Source: Ceratorhiza oryzae-sativae
Lineage: Eukaryota; Basidiomycota; Agaricomycetes; Cantharellales; Ceratobasidiaceae
DNA length: 64,000 nucleotides
Direction: 5' to 3'
NCBI GenBank assembly: GCA_030998015.1
Contig: JARWMV010000234.1
Span: 1,364,001-1,428,000, forward strand
Below are positions 1 to 14,750 of this stretch, in pieces. The notes below the pieces were generated by a model. That model was not told the DNA's origin, did not search any database, and worked only from the letters and a program-made list of their open reading frames with translations. The stretch's first letter is position 1. Each line of letters starts with the position of its first letter. The position numbers and the translations under genes are program-made.

Positions 1-466
1 CTTCAAGCCAACTGAGCCGGTGTTACGCTCGAGAGCACGGAATTGGAGAGCAGCAGTCATGCCAGCGATATCGTTATTTTTCTTGGCGTTTGTAAAAGCT
101 CGATCGGCTGTGGCAGTTTGCAAGCAGTCGGGGTCCTATACAGGATCGAATAAGACGAGAGGATACATGAGAAGGGTATATGCTTACTTCGATGTTGCCT
201 TTACCCTTCGAAGCAGCTGCATTTCCAAGAAGCCCGAATACAGCGTCCTGAATGTTGTCTGGATTGTCGAGCTTCAAAGCGACGTTAGTGGCACGGAGAA
301 TTGCTTCGTGCGAGTGTTCTATCATAACAGTTAAGCATGAAATACTGAGAGGCCCTCCAAAGCGGCTCTTACCTTGAGGCACCTCTCGCGTGCGGAGAAT
401 TGGGAGAGCGGAGCATCCGGAAACAAGGTAGATAGCGAGAAGAGCAAGGCTGCGGGTGTACATCAT
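1..466 (-). CDS. Secreted small protein of unknown function, C-terminal part off the window
   Basis: The protein starts MMYTRSLALLAIYLVSGCSA, a clear signal peptide, so it is probably secreted or cell-wall associated. Exons on the minus strand are 466-373, 318-188 and 135 to beyond position 1, joined by canonical GT-AG introns that keep one frame. The mature part is helical and polar, and the last visible exon contains the string FRALERNTGSVGL. I associate that string with a widespread family of basidiomycete secreted proteins without known function; this is memory, not a search. The second donor is placed at 187 because it joins in frame to a Cys-containing exon. The C-terminal end lies outside the window. 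No enzymatic motif is visible. Confidence 0.65.
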
Positions 467-1382
467 GTCGATTACGCAAAGAGAGGCAGATGTCGAGTAA
501 TTTTGTTGGTAGAAAGAAAGTGAAAAAGAAAGTTGCGCTGAAAAAGAAATGAAAGGTAAGTTGGACCAAGAACCTGTCTCGGATGAAGAAATAAAAAGAG
601 TGCAAAGGTGAGGTTCTGGGGCGAGATCGACTGCCTTTTAAACTCGGTCTGGAAGAGATACGCAAGCGCGAGATCTGGAAGCAACTTTTCACGTATTTGG
701 CCTCATTGTGAGCTTCAGCTGGTTTCCACGTCTGAATATCGTATCGTTGTCAAGCCAAATGTGCGTTTCTGAGCTTAGCACGCTTCCATGGCTGCCGCGT
801 GCTGGTGGGACAAGGCAAATCACCCTGGGCATCAGAGTCAAAGTCGGTAATGTGGAGCTTAGGGATTCAAAACAATATTCGGCTAGGGTCTATCAAGGAA
901 CGTCCTCTCGTCTTGCCAACAACGTAGCAACACGTGGTACGAACTAATTGTATCCAGGCGACGCAATCGTAAGCATGGACGCCCGAAATTGCTCCGTGTG
1001 GGCATTCGATCCCGCAAAAGGGACCGGAACATTTGGCGTTATCATAACTAGGGTTTTCTAACGAAATAGTGTCCCGCAAATAGCACGTAGTAACAAGGGC
1101 ATCATCCTCGATTTCTCGACTTCGCTAGCCGGCGAGCGTGCAGGAATGAGCATTTCTGAATCAAAGAATCCTGAGCATTTGTGGCACTCAGCCTCGGAAA
1201 AAGAAGTATAAAAACGTAGTAAAAACGCAACGCAGGAAACCATATCAAGGGCGATACGCACCATGGACGGATCGTACGCCCAGCAAAGCGGACAAACTGC
1301 CCCACACATAGGGATCTGCGATCAAGTCACCTGATGAGCACACAAGCATCAAGCCGTAACGTTCTTCCTGATACTCGAGCTC
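467..1382. other. Intergenic, divergent promoter region
   Basis: This lies between the start of the minus-strand secreted protein and the start of PTH2. It holds a pyrimidine/purine-biased stretch around 500-600, directly upstream of the secreted gene. Short reading frames here show no motif, splice support or codon bias. I see no RNA gene or repeat. Confidence 0.5.
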
Positions 1383-2211
1383 ATGTCAACCCACTCACCA
1401 GGTATGTGTGCTCGTTCGAGAATAGCTCGATTTAAAATCAACCGGATCTTCTAGTCGCATTAGCCGTAGCGGTAGGGCTTGTTTCTGCGACTATCGGATA
1501 CTGGGTTGGAGTAGGCTCAAGCCTGAAGTACACAAACGTCACCCCACAACCTAGTCCTGCTGCTTCGACCAAAGAAGAAGAATCTGGTGATGAAAATGAA
1601 GGGGACGGGAATCTAGGGGATGTAAAAGCCGGGTTAATGGAGGAGTGTAAACTGGTCGGTGAATGTCATTCTAGTCGTTGTTTCAATCTACCCATGTCTT
1701 TCGACAGGTGCTTGTAGTTAGAACAGACCTGGGGATGTCTCCTGGGAAGATTGCTGCACAATGCGGGTGAGTTTGCTTGTGTGCTAGGTGTTGGTCTTCA
1801 CAGAGATCTGGCTTGTCAAGGCATGCGACTCTGGCTTGCTACAAGGCGCTATCGACCACGAATCCGGCATTGTTGAGGCACTGGGAGCGAATTGGCCAAG
1901 CCAAAATAGCGTTAAAATGTAATTCGGAAGATGAATTGCTATTACTGCAAGCAACAGCTCAAAGCCTCAATCTTTGCGCCAGGTCAATCCAAGACGCGTG
2001 AGTTTGACCACCTAACTTTCCTACAACTATCTAATTATGTACTACAGCGGGCGGACGCAAATAGCTGCCGGTTCACGAACGGTACTTGGTATCGGGCCAG
2101 GTGCGTATTGGGTGTAGTCATTGTACGGTTCACCAAATGACATCGCTGTTTGGCCGAACAGGTCCTGTTAGCCTCGTGAATCAGGTCACGGGAAAACTAA
2201 AGCTCTTATGA
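1383..2211 (+). CDS. PTH2: Peptidyl-tRNA hydrolase 2, membrane-anchored
   Basis: It releases tRNA from prematurely dissociated peptidyl-tRNA; the Pth2/Bit1 family is often on the outer mitochondrial membrane. Six exons (1383-1401, 1455-1654, 1708-1766, 1821-1997, 2048-2100, 2162-2211) give 185 residues. Residues 7-25 form one N-terminal membrane helix (VALAVAVGLVSATIGYWVGV), followed by an acidic linker. The catalytic domain starts VLVVRTDLGMSPGKIAAQC and continues HATLACYKAL, the family signature with the conserved Lys, Gln and His, and it ends PVSLVNQVTGKLKLL. The start was chosen because ATGTCAACCC joins in frame to the hydrophobic exon, while the ATG at 1334 does not. The donor at 1655 (GTCGGT) is weak but gives the exact family junction. 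Confidence 0.92.
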
Positions 2212-2400
2212 AGGAGTTCGATTAGGGAAGGCTGCAGGATGTTGGCGAACGGTGTAAATAGTTAGCCATCGCTGTGCAGAAATTATCAAAGCACTTGATC
2301 ATGTTTGGTCTTGTTGAAAGCGCGTTTATCCTTGCGCGTCGCCCTCAACACTAACTTCTACGACCACATCCCTTACATCGTCCGCTCAAAGACGCCCAGC

Positions 2401-5295
<2,895 letters not shown>

Positions 5296-5428
5296 ATGCG
5301 CTTTCTTTTCTCGCCCCCTATATTTGTATGTTTTACATCCCCGCCTCGGTTGTATCTTCCTTGCGGCGCCATTAGTATAACCGAACTTGACCGTGATGTA
5401 GTTGAAAGTATCTATTAGTACTGAAAGA

Positions 5429-6018
5429 CTAAGATATCCGACGAAAGAACCAAACAATGACAAAAAAGCACAAGACAAGAAATATGAATATCATATAGCA
5501 CGCCCACCGTCCGCCTTGTCGGGTAGCCATCGCGTTCATACGGCGAAATGTCCCGCCAAGAATGCCAGAAGTTTCAGCAAATGCATCGTTCTAAAATGTT
5601 CCAAATGGGTGGTCAGACAAGTTCTAGCTACGATTTCCAGTCCCACCATTTGGCTAAGTTGTACCGTAGAGTCCCGCACTTCATTCCCGATGCCAATTGT
5701 GATCTGAGGCGAAAAAAATAAGGCGAGTTCCGCAAATTACATGGTTTGAACTCACGTCTTTTAGTATCTTCACCTTGGCTGTCAGGCCTTCCAGTCGTTC
5801 GTCATTCTGGCCTTCAAGGTCCTCTGCAAATCTTTGGCCCTGTGGAGGAGTGTTAGAGTAGGGATAAGGCGAGGAGCGACCCGAGTTTGAGCCCGATGGA
5901 AGGAGAGACGAGCGGTCGCGGTAGGAAAGGCCAGTGGGTGCCGTCAATCTATTATATTAATATTGTGTTTTTATTTGAATTCTCTGAATACTGGTCTTTA
6001 TACACACCTCGTAGACAT
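5429..6018 (-). CDS. BET1: BET1-like SNARE of ER-Golgi transport
   Basis: It is a Qc-type SNARE for fusion of ER-derived vesicles with the Golgi. Four exons (6018-6008, 5948-5756, 5703-5647, 5590-5429) give 140 residues. The first exon is only 11 nt (ATG TCT ACG AG) and is needed because the large exon has no ATG of its own. A Ser/Gly/Pro-rich N-terminus is followed by a SNARE helix (FAEDLEGQNDERLEGLTAKV, then ITIGIGNEVRDSTVQLSQM). The C-terminal membrane anchor is a run of Ile, Phe and Val ending VIVWFFRRIS. Length and order fit Bet1. The start is divergent from the GH35 gene, which begins 416 bp away. Confidence 0.9.
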
Positions 6019-6434
6019 ATTGACACTCTGCGAGAACAAGCGTCGTTGACGTGGAGAAGCGCACGTGATCGTGAGCTGTGGCGCGACGAATACCGCCACC
6101 GTTACTCTTCTGTAACATGAGTGGATCAACATGTCTAGACCCCCCCCTAGCACATGTGATGCTGCGCTGAAGATGATTTCGTATATTTACACGTCTTCCA
6201 TTATTTGATCTCTTCTTCCTGCCCTTGAAAACCATATGTGCTTGAGCTGAAATAATCGCTCGGAGAAACAAGAAGCGCACAAACCTACTGAATGGGGAAA
6301 CGCAATAGCCAAAATACTTTTTCTAGTCTTTCGGCCGCTACGAATCACGCACCGTCCCGGGACGCTGCCCTGTCTGCTACGTTGCATAAAAACCTAAGGA
6401 CGCTCTTGAACCATCCCAGTTGGCAGATAACGCG
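6019..6434. other. Divergent promoter between BET1 and the GH35 gene
   Basis: This 416-bp spacer must hold both promoters. An A-rich element, GCATAAAAAC, lies about 45 bp before the GH35 start and could act as a TATA-like site. A run of seven C occurs at about 6140. No gene is supported here. Confidence 0.4.
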
Positions 6435-9400
6435 ATGAAAATCTCAAGAGCTACGGCGTCCATAGCCGCCTATTTGCTAGCACATTTAGCCCCTACTACC
6501 TGTTCTGATGTGCTACGCGCAGGCTCTCTTCAATCTAGTGGATACACCGAAGCCGTTCAATGGGACAAGTATAGTTTATATGTTCGGGGACAGCGCATAT
6601 TCGTTTGGTAAATATGATCTGCTTCAAACACAATAATGTCCTACTAAACCCTAACATAGGTCTGGTGAATTCCACTCGTGGAGGCTTCCTGTGAGCATAA
6701 GTTAGATTTTACCTGAAGTTATTCATTGATTTGTGTCTAGATCCCAGACCTCTGGCCAGATATTTTCCAGAAGATGAAAGCAGCCGGGTTCAATACTGTT
6801 AGCATTTACGTCCATTGGTGCGCTCTTCAAAACCATAGACCTCGTTGCAATAGACCTGAATGAGTTTCATATGCCAGGGGAATAATCAGTCCTTCGCGTG
6901 GCGTTATCGACCTAGACGGCTACCGTGACCTTAAGCCGGTATTCGAAGCCGCGAAGGCTTCAGGGATTTTTCTTGTGTATCGACCAGGGTATGTTTATTC
7001 AACACTCCAGGCAATTATAGTTCTCGAACATCTGCCACAGGCCATATATCAACGCAGAGACTTCCGCTGGTGGGATCCCTCATTGGGTCACTGCTGAAGT
7101 AGCTGGACATTTGAGAACCAATGCGACCGACTACGCTGCCGCTTGGGCGCCTTATGTCAGGGCCATTAGTGAGGCTGTCAAAGGATATCAAGTCAACGAA
7201 GGCGGGCCAATTATAGCCATCCAAGTAGAGAACGAGTATCCTCAACCCGAAAACACAGGTACGTGATGTGCCAAGCCAGGTTACACGCACTCACTATTCC
7301 CGACTACACACCAGGAAATCCCGGCAAGGCCGGTATGATGGCTGACTTGCAGAACGCGTTTCGCAAGTATGGTGTAGTGGTGCCTACAACCTTTAATGAC
7401 CCGTGGGTGTTGGATGCGCTTGCGGTTATAGGACTATTCTGATCAACGTCTAACAGAGGAATGAATGGCAACTACATTAGTGGGCTTGGAAAGGTGCGTC
7501 GGGCTATTTTATGTGTACTTCGCGGGAGATTCATGGCTCAAGGAAACAGGTGGACCTTTACGGAGTAGGTGGGTATCAGTGTGTGGTACATAAGGATACG
7601 AAGTGGACTCATCACATCATAGATTCGTACTCAAATGGGTTTGACTGCCGAAACCAAACATTTCGGGCACCCGTGGTGGAGAATTACTATTCCTATCACA
7701 TGGCGGCCAACCCTAACAGTATGTAGGCTTCAAGCATACATACCGTATAACTGATCTCTCACACATGGGTCAAAGCTCCTAATTTCATCCCCGAGTTTCA
7801 AAGTGGATCGTTGGACCCCTGGTATGTCTTCTCATAAAATAAATTAATTAGCTAATTCTAACTCGTGCGACAGGGGACCTGAGGTCAATAACATTTAACA
7901 GCCGGGCTTTATCACATCTAAATATCCATGTAATCCGCAGGCGCCGGGTCTCGACGCATGCTATAATTTGACCGGACCAGACTACTTGGTAACTGTTCTA
8001 CAACCCTATTATCCAATAATATCGCTCACCCGCGGATATCTAGAATGTATTCCACAAGAATCTGTGGGCACAAAATGTCAAGGTGAGACGCTTTCAAGGG
8101 ATGAAATAATACCATATCTAATCCTTAACAAGATTTTCAACGCATACATGCTCTACGGTGGCACCTCCTGGGGCCACATTCCATTTCACAAAGGCTATGT
8201 GAGTCAATCAATTAGGTATATTCCATTAACATGCTCATACAATTGCATAGACCAGCTATGACGTGAGTTTGACGCTGCTCATATCATACTTATGACTAAT
8301 ATTTTTACAGAATGGTGCTGCGATCCGCGAGAACCGGAGGCTGTCTACGAAATACACCGAGTTCAAAAAGCAAGGTTTGACTGGTGCTGTTTGATTACGA
8401 ATTATGATTCAAACATGCATTATAGGACTATTCCTTCGCAGCGCTCCGGAGTTTTATAAAACAGATGTCGTAGGAAATAGCACCAGTGGAGGCGTCGCTG
8501 TTAGCGATCCAATGGCTTTCGTAACCGAACTTCGAAATCCGGATACGAATAGTGGGTTTTATATAGCCCGACAGACATTCTCTCCATCAACGTACGTCGT
8601 GGACAATACGTCAACTTGAGATATGCTCATCCTTGGTTGACAGCGCAAACCTCACCTTCAACCTCACGATTAAAGCTTCAGTTGGATCTTTGCCCGTGCC
8701 GGTCACGCTTGCCGGTCGCCAATCCAAAGTGGTGGTGACAGACTTTGCATTTGGGTCATCTCGCGCACTGTACTCAACGGCTGAAGTCTTCTATGCTGGT
8801 AAACTCAATGGACGCGACACACTTGTTCTTCAGGGAGATGTTGGTGTACAGCACACAACCGCTGTCAAGTTCACAGGTTCTACAAGTGTAAGCGGCGATA
8901 AAGCTGCTACGATGGCGACCGGACCAGCTGGGTATACTATCCTCACGTTCAAGCCCACGACTGAAGGGTTTACCGCGGTCTCCTCCGGCCCAAATGGTCC
9001 ATTTGTATTATTCGCAACCTCCGGTACTATCGCTACTTTCTGGCAGCCCACTGTATCCAGCAGCACTGGCAGCTACTGGAGCTTCGACACAAACAGTACC
9101 CTTCTTGTCAGTGGGCCTTACCTTGTTCGCTCAGCTGAGATAAGGGGCGATACAGTCGCTTTAACTGGGGACTTGGACAAAGACACTATTTTGTCCGTAT
9201 ATGGTATACCAAGGGGTGCAAAACTTACGTGGAACGGAAAGAGCGTATCTGTTTCACCTTCTAGTGCCATCGAAGGATTTGTGGGAGGCAAACTGACGAT
9301 CTCGAAGGGCAAGTGAAGGTGCCAACGTTGTCAAACTGGAAGTACTCGGATAGGCAAGCACACCCCAATGTTAATGGTACGATTGTTAATGTGTATGTTG

Positions 9401-10733
9401 GTTACAGCTTGCCTGAAATAGCCGCCGCTTACGACGATTCTGCATGGACCATCGCAAACCACACGACTACAAACTCTCCGTACAAGCCGTACTATGGAGA
9501 TGGGAGAGTCTTGCATGGGTGTGATTATGGATTGTATGCGTTTTCGTTGTTACGTCGATCAATTGGTCTCATCTACTCTAGCTGCGAAGGATCCGTATTC
9601 TGGCGTGGTCACTTTAACGCAACGGGGAGCGAAAAAAGCGTTAACCTCTCTATTAATGGAGGTGAAGCATTTGCAGCGTCTGTGTGGTTGAACGGGAATT
9701 TCATCAAGACCACCCGCGGTCGCTCAACGTATCCTGCATACATCTGGCCAATTATCGATCCCGCGATTGAAGAAACCGACGAAGTCTACGTGTTCCCCAA
9801 GGGATCTCTGGTCGCGGGAAAAAATGTGATCACCATACTTCAGGACAATGTACGTCTGGGGAACCTCATATCTTAACAATTCGACTTATTTATCCGTGCA
9901 GATGGGCATGAATGAACCAATGATTGTACGCATGTCGTCCATCAACGTTTATTTCAGTCCTAATATTTACGTGCAGGGAATGCCGACACGTCAAAATCAC
10001 CCCGTGGTGTTCGTGGCTTCCAACTCCCTGACGGTGCGAAATTCGACACCTGGAAAGTCCAGGGGAAACTCGGTGGATATACCAAGTATGTCCCCAACTC
10101 TTTCCCACCTGACGCACTCAAAATAACATCTTTTTCCAGGTTCCCAGATAAAACTCGCGGAATAGTCAACGAGGGTGGGCTCTACGCTGAACGTGCAGGC
10201 TGGCATCTGCCCGGATTCAACACTGCTTCATGGACCTCGCGTGCGCTGAGCCAAGGGCTCCCGAGCGGGAAAGCTGGTGTCGGGTTTTTCCGCACCGAGT
10301 TTGACCTCAACATTCCCTCGGGTCGGGACGTTCATCTGAGCTTCGTGTTTGGAGAAAAGAAACAACCGTATCGCGCTACCCTTTTTGTCAACGGTGGTCC
10401 ATGGGCCGTCTTATTTCTGAGTGGGGGTGAGTTCAACATGTTACATCTGGTGCAGCCTGCGCCTGATTCACCACGCAATAAGGCCGCAGTACAAATTCCC
10501 AGTGCATGAAGGCGTCCTAGACTATCACGGCAAAAAGTAACGTCATATTACTCACGCTTGATAGAATGAACCACTAATCCTTTGCACAGCACGGTGGCCG
10601 TCGCACTCTGGGTTATGGAAGACGAGCCCGTACAGCCAACCTCTCGCTCGTCGTGGACGGGCTGTACGAAGGCGGGGTCGGTCGGATCGCACTCAATAAC
10701 CCTGTCTGGACCTCCCGGGGCCGAGTCGTATGA
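6435..10733 (+). CDS. Secreted beta-galactosidase, glycoside hydrolase family 35, with frame breaks
   Basis: It would cleave terminal beta-galactosides outside the cell. The start [20 protein letters not shown] is a signal peptide. About 17 introns interrupt the gene. The catalytic TIM barrel shows YVHWG, RPGPYI and IQVENEY, whose second Glu is the family acid/base. [11 protein letters not shown] carries the nucleophile Glu. Beta-sandwich domains follow, and the product ends SRGRVV. Frame is lost three times in conserved stretches without a possible intron: near 9311-9314, 10392-10398 and 10635-10639. Each is repaired by assuming one missing base. The intron 9354-9407 appears to be GC-AG and is 54 nt, so retaining it would keep frame. 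An intron (8592-8643) removes an apparent stop at 8617. Either a recent pseudogene or sequence error; I favour error. Confidence 0.85.
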
Positions 10734-11184
10734 GCAGGGACGGGGGAGAGAACCAGGCTCTAGCGTAATTTTGTTATTGAAAAGGATGAACAAATGACTC
10801 GGGATGATGGTCCTCAAATTAACCGTGGTGTTGGCGCTGCCCGGCCGATGTTTCAACCTGCCCACGAACGTGCTCTGCACAGGAATGAGAATGACACAGT
10901 GTAATGATATAGAAGCGGCAGCTGCCGCAAAAGAGGGTATTGAGAACAAATGAACAAAAGTAAATGGAAAAAAGAGTAAGAAAAAAGTCCAGGCCGAAAA
11001 CGAAAGACCAATTTCAACTCTCAAACTTTGTTAAGGAATGTGAGACTATGTTCAAACAAGGGTGGATACTGTACGGAAGTGGGTCGTGTTGATGATACAG
11101 ATAGGGGCGTGGGCGAACCGGGAGGGCATGAGCATAGACTAGATAAAAAGCACAGGGACGAGGGAGAGCACAAAGAGAAGGCGA
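10734..11184. other. Intergenic, convergent 3' ends
   Basis: This 451-bp spacer lies between the ends of the GH35 gene and the UPF0658-like gene. It contains A-rich stretches (about 10940-10990) that could serve 3' end formation. No coding signal is convincing. Confidence 0.45.
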
Positions 11185-12948
11185 TCATTCGATACTCATG
11201 CGGTTGGCCCGCTTTGCACCCCCTGTGCCGTTCATCATGTAGCTCGACACGACCGTGCCGGATCGCTGGTGACCTGTGCCGGTCCGCTCTGCCCGCTTTT
11301 TGGCCTCATCGGCCTTGTCCACTGTTAGCGAGCAACGGCTATCAGTCCATATAGAGACCCGAGGCTAAGCAAGCACGTACTTTGAATTTTCAGTCCATGT
11401 TCAAAATTGTTCCATACAACAACGCCCCACGCAAACGTGATCAGCAAGAAGAAGATGGAGATCGCAGCTGTCGGAAAAAAATTGAGTAAATCCAAGCCTG
11501 ACCAAGCCAATACATTGGCTTACCAAAGATCGTATGCGACTTGAACACCCCCGAATATTGCGGTGTGAAGCGTTGCGTCCATATACGGAACAGCTAGTTA
11601 AATGTAATCAGCCGGGAAATTAATGAAATGAATCTCGGCTGGTGCCAAGTTACCTTGTAGCTGAAATAAACCAGTGCAGCCAAGCACCCCAAGAAAAAGC
11701 TGACCATCATCCACTTGTTTTCGTGTCGCGCGGCCAGGTGACCAACGAGCAGCACAAAGAAACAACCGGGAGTCATCACGATTGTTAAATAGTATTCAAC
11801 ATCACCTGGGCTAAGCACAAGGGCAAGGTACTGGAAATATATTAGCATAGTGACAGCATTGAACAATGGTATAACGCTCACCTGCACCGAGAACCCGACC
11901 CAAAAGAACCCGTCAAACTTGATAAGACACTCGTAGAAGAGATAATGCGCATACATCTTCTTGACACGCCTGTCTGCGCCAAGAAGCTTGTACACCTGCC
12001 AGCCGCAAGAAATTTAAAAATCGGCGTTTCAAAGGCGTGATGAATGACCGGCGCACCTTCCAACCAAATTCTTGGTAAATCTTCCATGCGAGAGCGAGGT
12101 AGACCACCTGTGCAAAGGCAATGACGCAAGGAATCGAAGTTGTCAAGATCCGTACGGTCGTTACTGAAGCCGTATTGATGATGGTGTTGGCCTTGGCCTG
12201 GATTTCGGAGATTTGGATGATTGAGTACAGTAGTAAAAGAAGGTTGAAAACTGGCAGGGTTGAGTACGTTAGCCGAACGGCATGTATTATGAGAACCGGT
12301 GCTTACGGGCCAAAAACATGAACTGCATGGTGTTCCGTTGATGTACGGCGAACATGGCGAGGATAAATTGATAAACGCTGCACATGACTTGTAAGTGCAG
12401 CAGACGAACGAGAGAATACCGACGCACTGAGCAAACGCAAAGATCGCGAGGTAGACCGGCAACCTCTTGATGCTGAGATCATCGTTTGCCTTGTCGCTCG
12501 CGCTCAGGCCCTCGTAGTAATCCCTCATCTTCAGATACAGTATCCCCTCGATCACCACGTCCACCGTTGATTCGACCAACACTGCCAACAGATACAGCCG
12601 GCAATACATCGAATTGGGAATCAGCCTCCGCGCGCGAACGAGCAACGACGGTGGTCCCGGGTCTTCCTCGACCTCAGGGTCGTGTGGGACACCGTGGTCG
12701 ACCGTGGCAAGTTCGGGGTCGGCGTGGCCGTGTGTTGTACTAACGTCGGACATCGACTGCTTCATCTCAAACTGGGGCCGGTTCAGTGACGTGAGGGAGT
12801 ATGGCGAAGGAGGTGGCTCGTTGGAGAGGAACGGCGACTTGTGAAACTGGGAGAACTGCTGTTGATATGGTGTTGCTCCTGTTCGCTCCGAGTCTGCGAT
12901 GCTGGTCGACGATGGGGAGGGGTGGTAGGGCGCGCGGAAGGAGGCCAT
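11185..12948 (-). CDS. Multi-pass membrane protein, UPF0658 (Golgi) family-like
   Basis: The start is MASFRAPYHP. About 110 Ser/Pro-rich residues precede a membrane domain that begins YCRLYLLAVLVES. At least six further hydrophobic helices follow, including FILAMFAV, SIPCVIAFAQVVYLALAW and VVLLVG-like segments, with the loop YKLLGADRRVKKMY between them. The last helix is AAISIFFLLITFAWGVVVW, and the C-terminal tail is charged, ending RANRMSIE. An intron with donor GTGCGT near 12430 joins FAFAH to VYQF and removes an apparent frame break. This arrangement resembles fungal UPF0658 proteins annotated as Golgi membrane proteins; their biochemical role is unknown. The family call rests on overall pattern only. 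Confidence 0.65.
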
Positions 12949-13375
12949 GGTCGGGAGGGGGGGGGTGGTGGTCGAGAGGGGAGAGAAGAAGGGAGCGGAA
13001 AAGTGTTTTGTTTGATTCAATAGATGCCTTTTCGTCGCTGGTCTGGATCGGTCGGCCAGCGAGCAAGACAGAACAAGGAGCGTACGACGAATGAGTGTGG
13101 TCTAACAAAAACACGTCCGCAGTTGAGATCAGGAGCACATCCAAATCACCACTCCAGCAAGCGCCGGATCGCAGCCCGCAACGTGACACACCTGCCAACA
13201 AATGATTTTCCGCCGTTGTATTGCCGCACACAACCGGATCCAAATACATTTCTCATTCCTCAATACGCTTATGTATCACATCTGAAGCAGCACACATATC
13301 AAAAATTGTTCGTATCCGAGACATCCAGATCGCTCCTCCGGTCCCATCTACCGAACGTGTTCTACTTTTTCACCT
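12949..13375. other. Intergenic, upstream of UPF0658-like gene
   Basis: This 427-bp spacer lies between the UPF0658-like start and the POM33-like stop, both on the minus strand. It has a G-rich patch next to the start (about 12950-12990) and is otherwise unremarkable. Confidence 0.45.
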
Positions 13376-14558
13376 TCAGCGACGGACTGGTGCAGGCTGT
13401 TCTGGCTGGGGTGCCAACACGTTTCCAGACCACCGAACGACGAGCTCCCTTGCTTTCCGATAAACACCTTTGACTGGCTCGGGTGCAGTATTGGCATAGT
13501 TGGCTAGACGAGCGTCGGCGCCACGAATGGCACTGCGCGAGAACATGGAGTAGTAGTACCTCAACCTAAGGAAGTGCGCAAACGCAATCGGTGCCATAAA
13601 TCCATTCCAGAAACTGCGGCGCATCATTACGTCAGTATGCAATCAAATCCAGCCGCACCGCGTCACCCACAGAGGGACACCAATGATCGTTCGGACGAGA
13701 ATGGCAAGTTCGGCATGGGCGCAGACGTTCATCGCAGGGTCGTATTGTGCTATAATCATCGTTAATAAGATAAAACTCAACCAAGCGGGGTGTGCCTACC
13801 TTTAACGATCTGATGGAGCTGCTTTTGAAGGGGCGTATCCTTGGACTGACGCTCCCCCTCGCGCGCGGGCGGCTTGGGCGGGGCAAGCTTGGGCAACACG
13901 GTCGTACGGACAAATGTGAGCACATGGAAAGTCGAAAAGATCGCATATGGCACAAGCGACACTGTTGTGCTCAAATCATCAGCTGTTACGAACCTATCTG
14001 GCTTTAATCTCATACGCACACGAAACGGGCTTGGTGAGAAGCCAGAAGATTGCGAGGAGGAAATATTGGCAGTTCTATCGATCAAATGCAGGATAAGCAT
14101 ACGTGTCCGATTTCGCAGTACGCCTCGTGTTGCACTTGCCTCGTCTGCCATTGCGCGCTTCAGGAAATCTAGGCTGACGGCCGGCGTCTGCATTCCCGAA
14201 ACCAGGTGTCATCCACCATGCAGCCAACGTAGAGGTACGAGTACATACCCCAAGTGCTTTGCTGTGACGCAGTTAGATCAAAGATGACACGTATAAGATA
14301 GATGAAGCCAACTTACAAGCAGACGATCCCGTAGCTAGTCAAGCCTCCGATATAGGCCACTATGATTGTTATCCTGCTGTCAGACCGCTACGCCGCGCGG
14401 CTGGACTATTGTAGAGCAGACTTACTCCGATATGAATAGGCAGTGCGGGGGGTCGTAAATGGGTGCCTCAGTGCGCCCGGGAGATAAAAGCAGGTGCAGA
14501 GGAGCAGGAGGGCGTGGCCCGCCGCCCAGGCGTAGTGGGGAACTTGGGATGAAGGCAT
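13376..14558 (-). CDS. POM33: POM33/TMEM33-like membrane protein of ER and nuclear pore
   Basis: POM33/Tts1/TMEM33 proteins shape tubular ER and associate with nuclear pores. The start MPSSQVPHYAWAAGHALLLL leads into the first membrane helix. Later exons give AYIGGLTSYGIV, MADENCQYFLLAIFWLL and VSLVPYAIFSTFHVLTFVR, the conserved core with the family's 'DEN-QY' and 'PFAIFS' patterns. The last exon, beginning FWNGFMAPIAFAHFLRLRYY, ends in a basic tail without further motifs. The intron 14075-14139 has a GC donor (GAG|GCAAGT) and is required for the MADENCQY junction. At least seven exons. The family assignment is good; the exact nuclear-pore or ER role is inferred from the family. Confidence 0.82.
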
Positions 14559-14750
14559 CGGTTGTCGTTGTTGTTGTTGTCGAGATCTCGCTCCTCTTTC
14601 TAGTCTTACGCTGTCCGATCTCAACGTGGCCAAAGGATGGTGGCAGACAAGAGCACCAGGCAAAAACACAACCGGCCACGACGTCACCACGCGCCAGACC
14701 CCAGGCACTGCCGGCGCTTATATTAATTTCAGATAAATACATCCAGGCGA

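Noticed and set aside
8592..8643. Apparent stop and frame shift in GH35 at 8617
   Set aside because: A 52-nt intron with donor GTACGT and acceptor GACAG removes the stop and restores frame exactly.
12375..12440. Apparent frame shift in the UPF0658-like gene
   Set aside because: A short intron with donor GTGCGT and acceptor GTGCAG explains it and joins FAFAH to VYQF.
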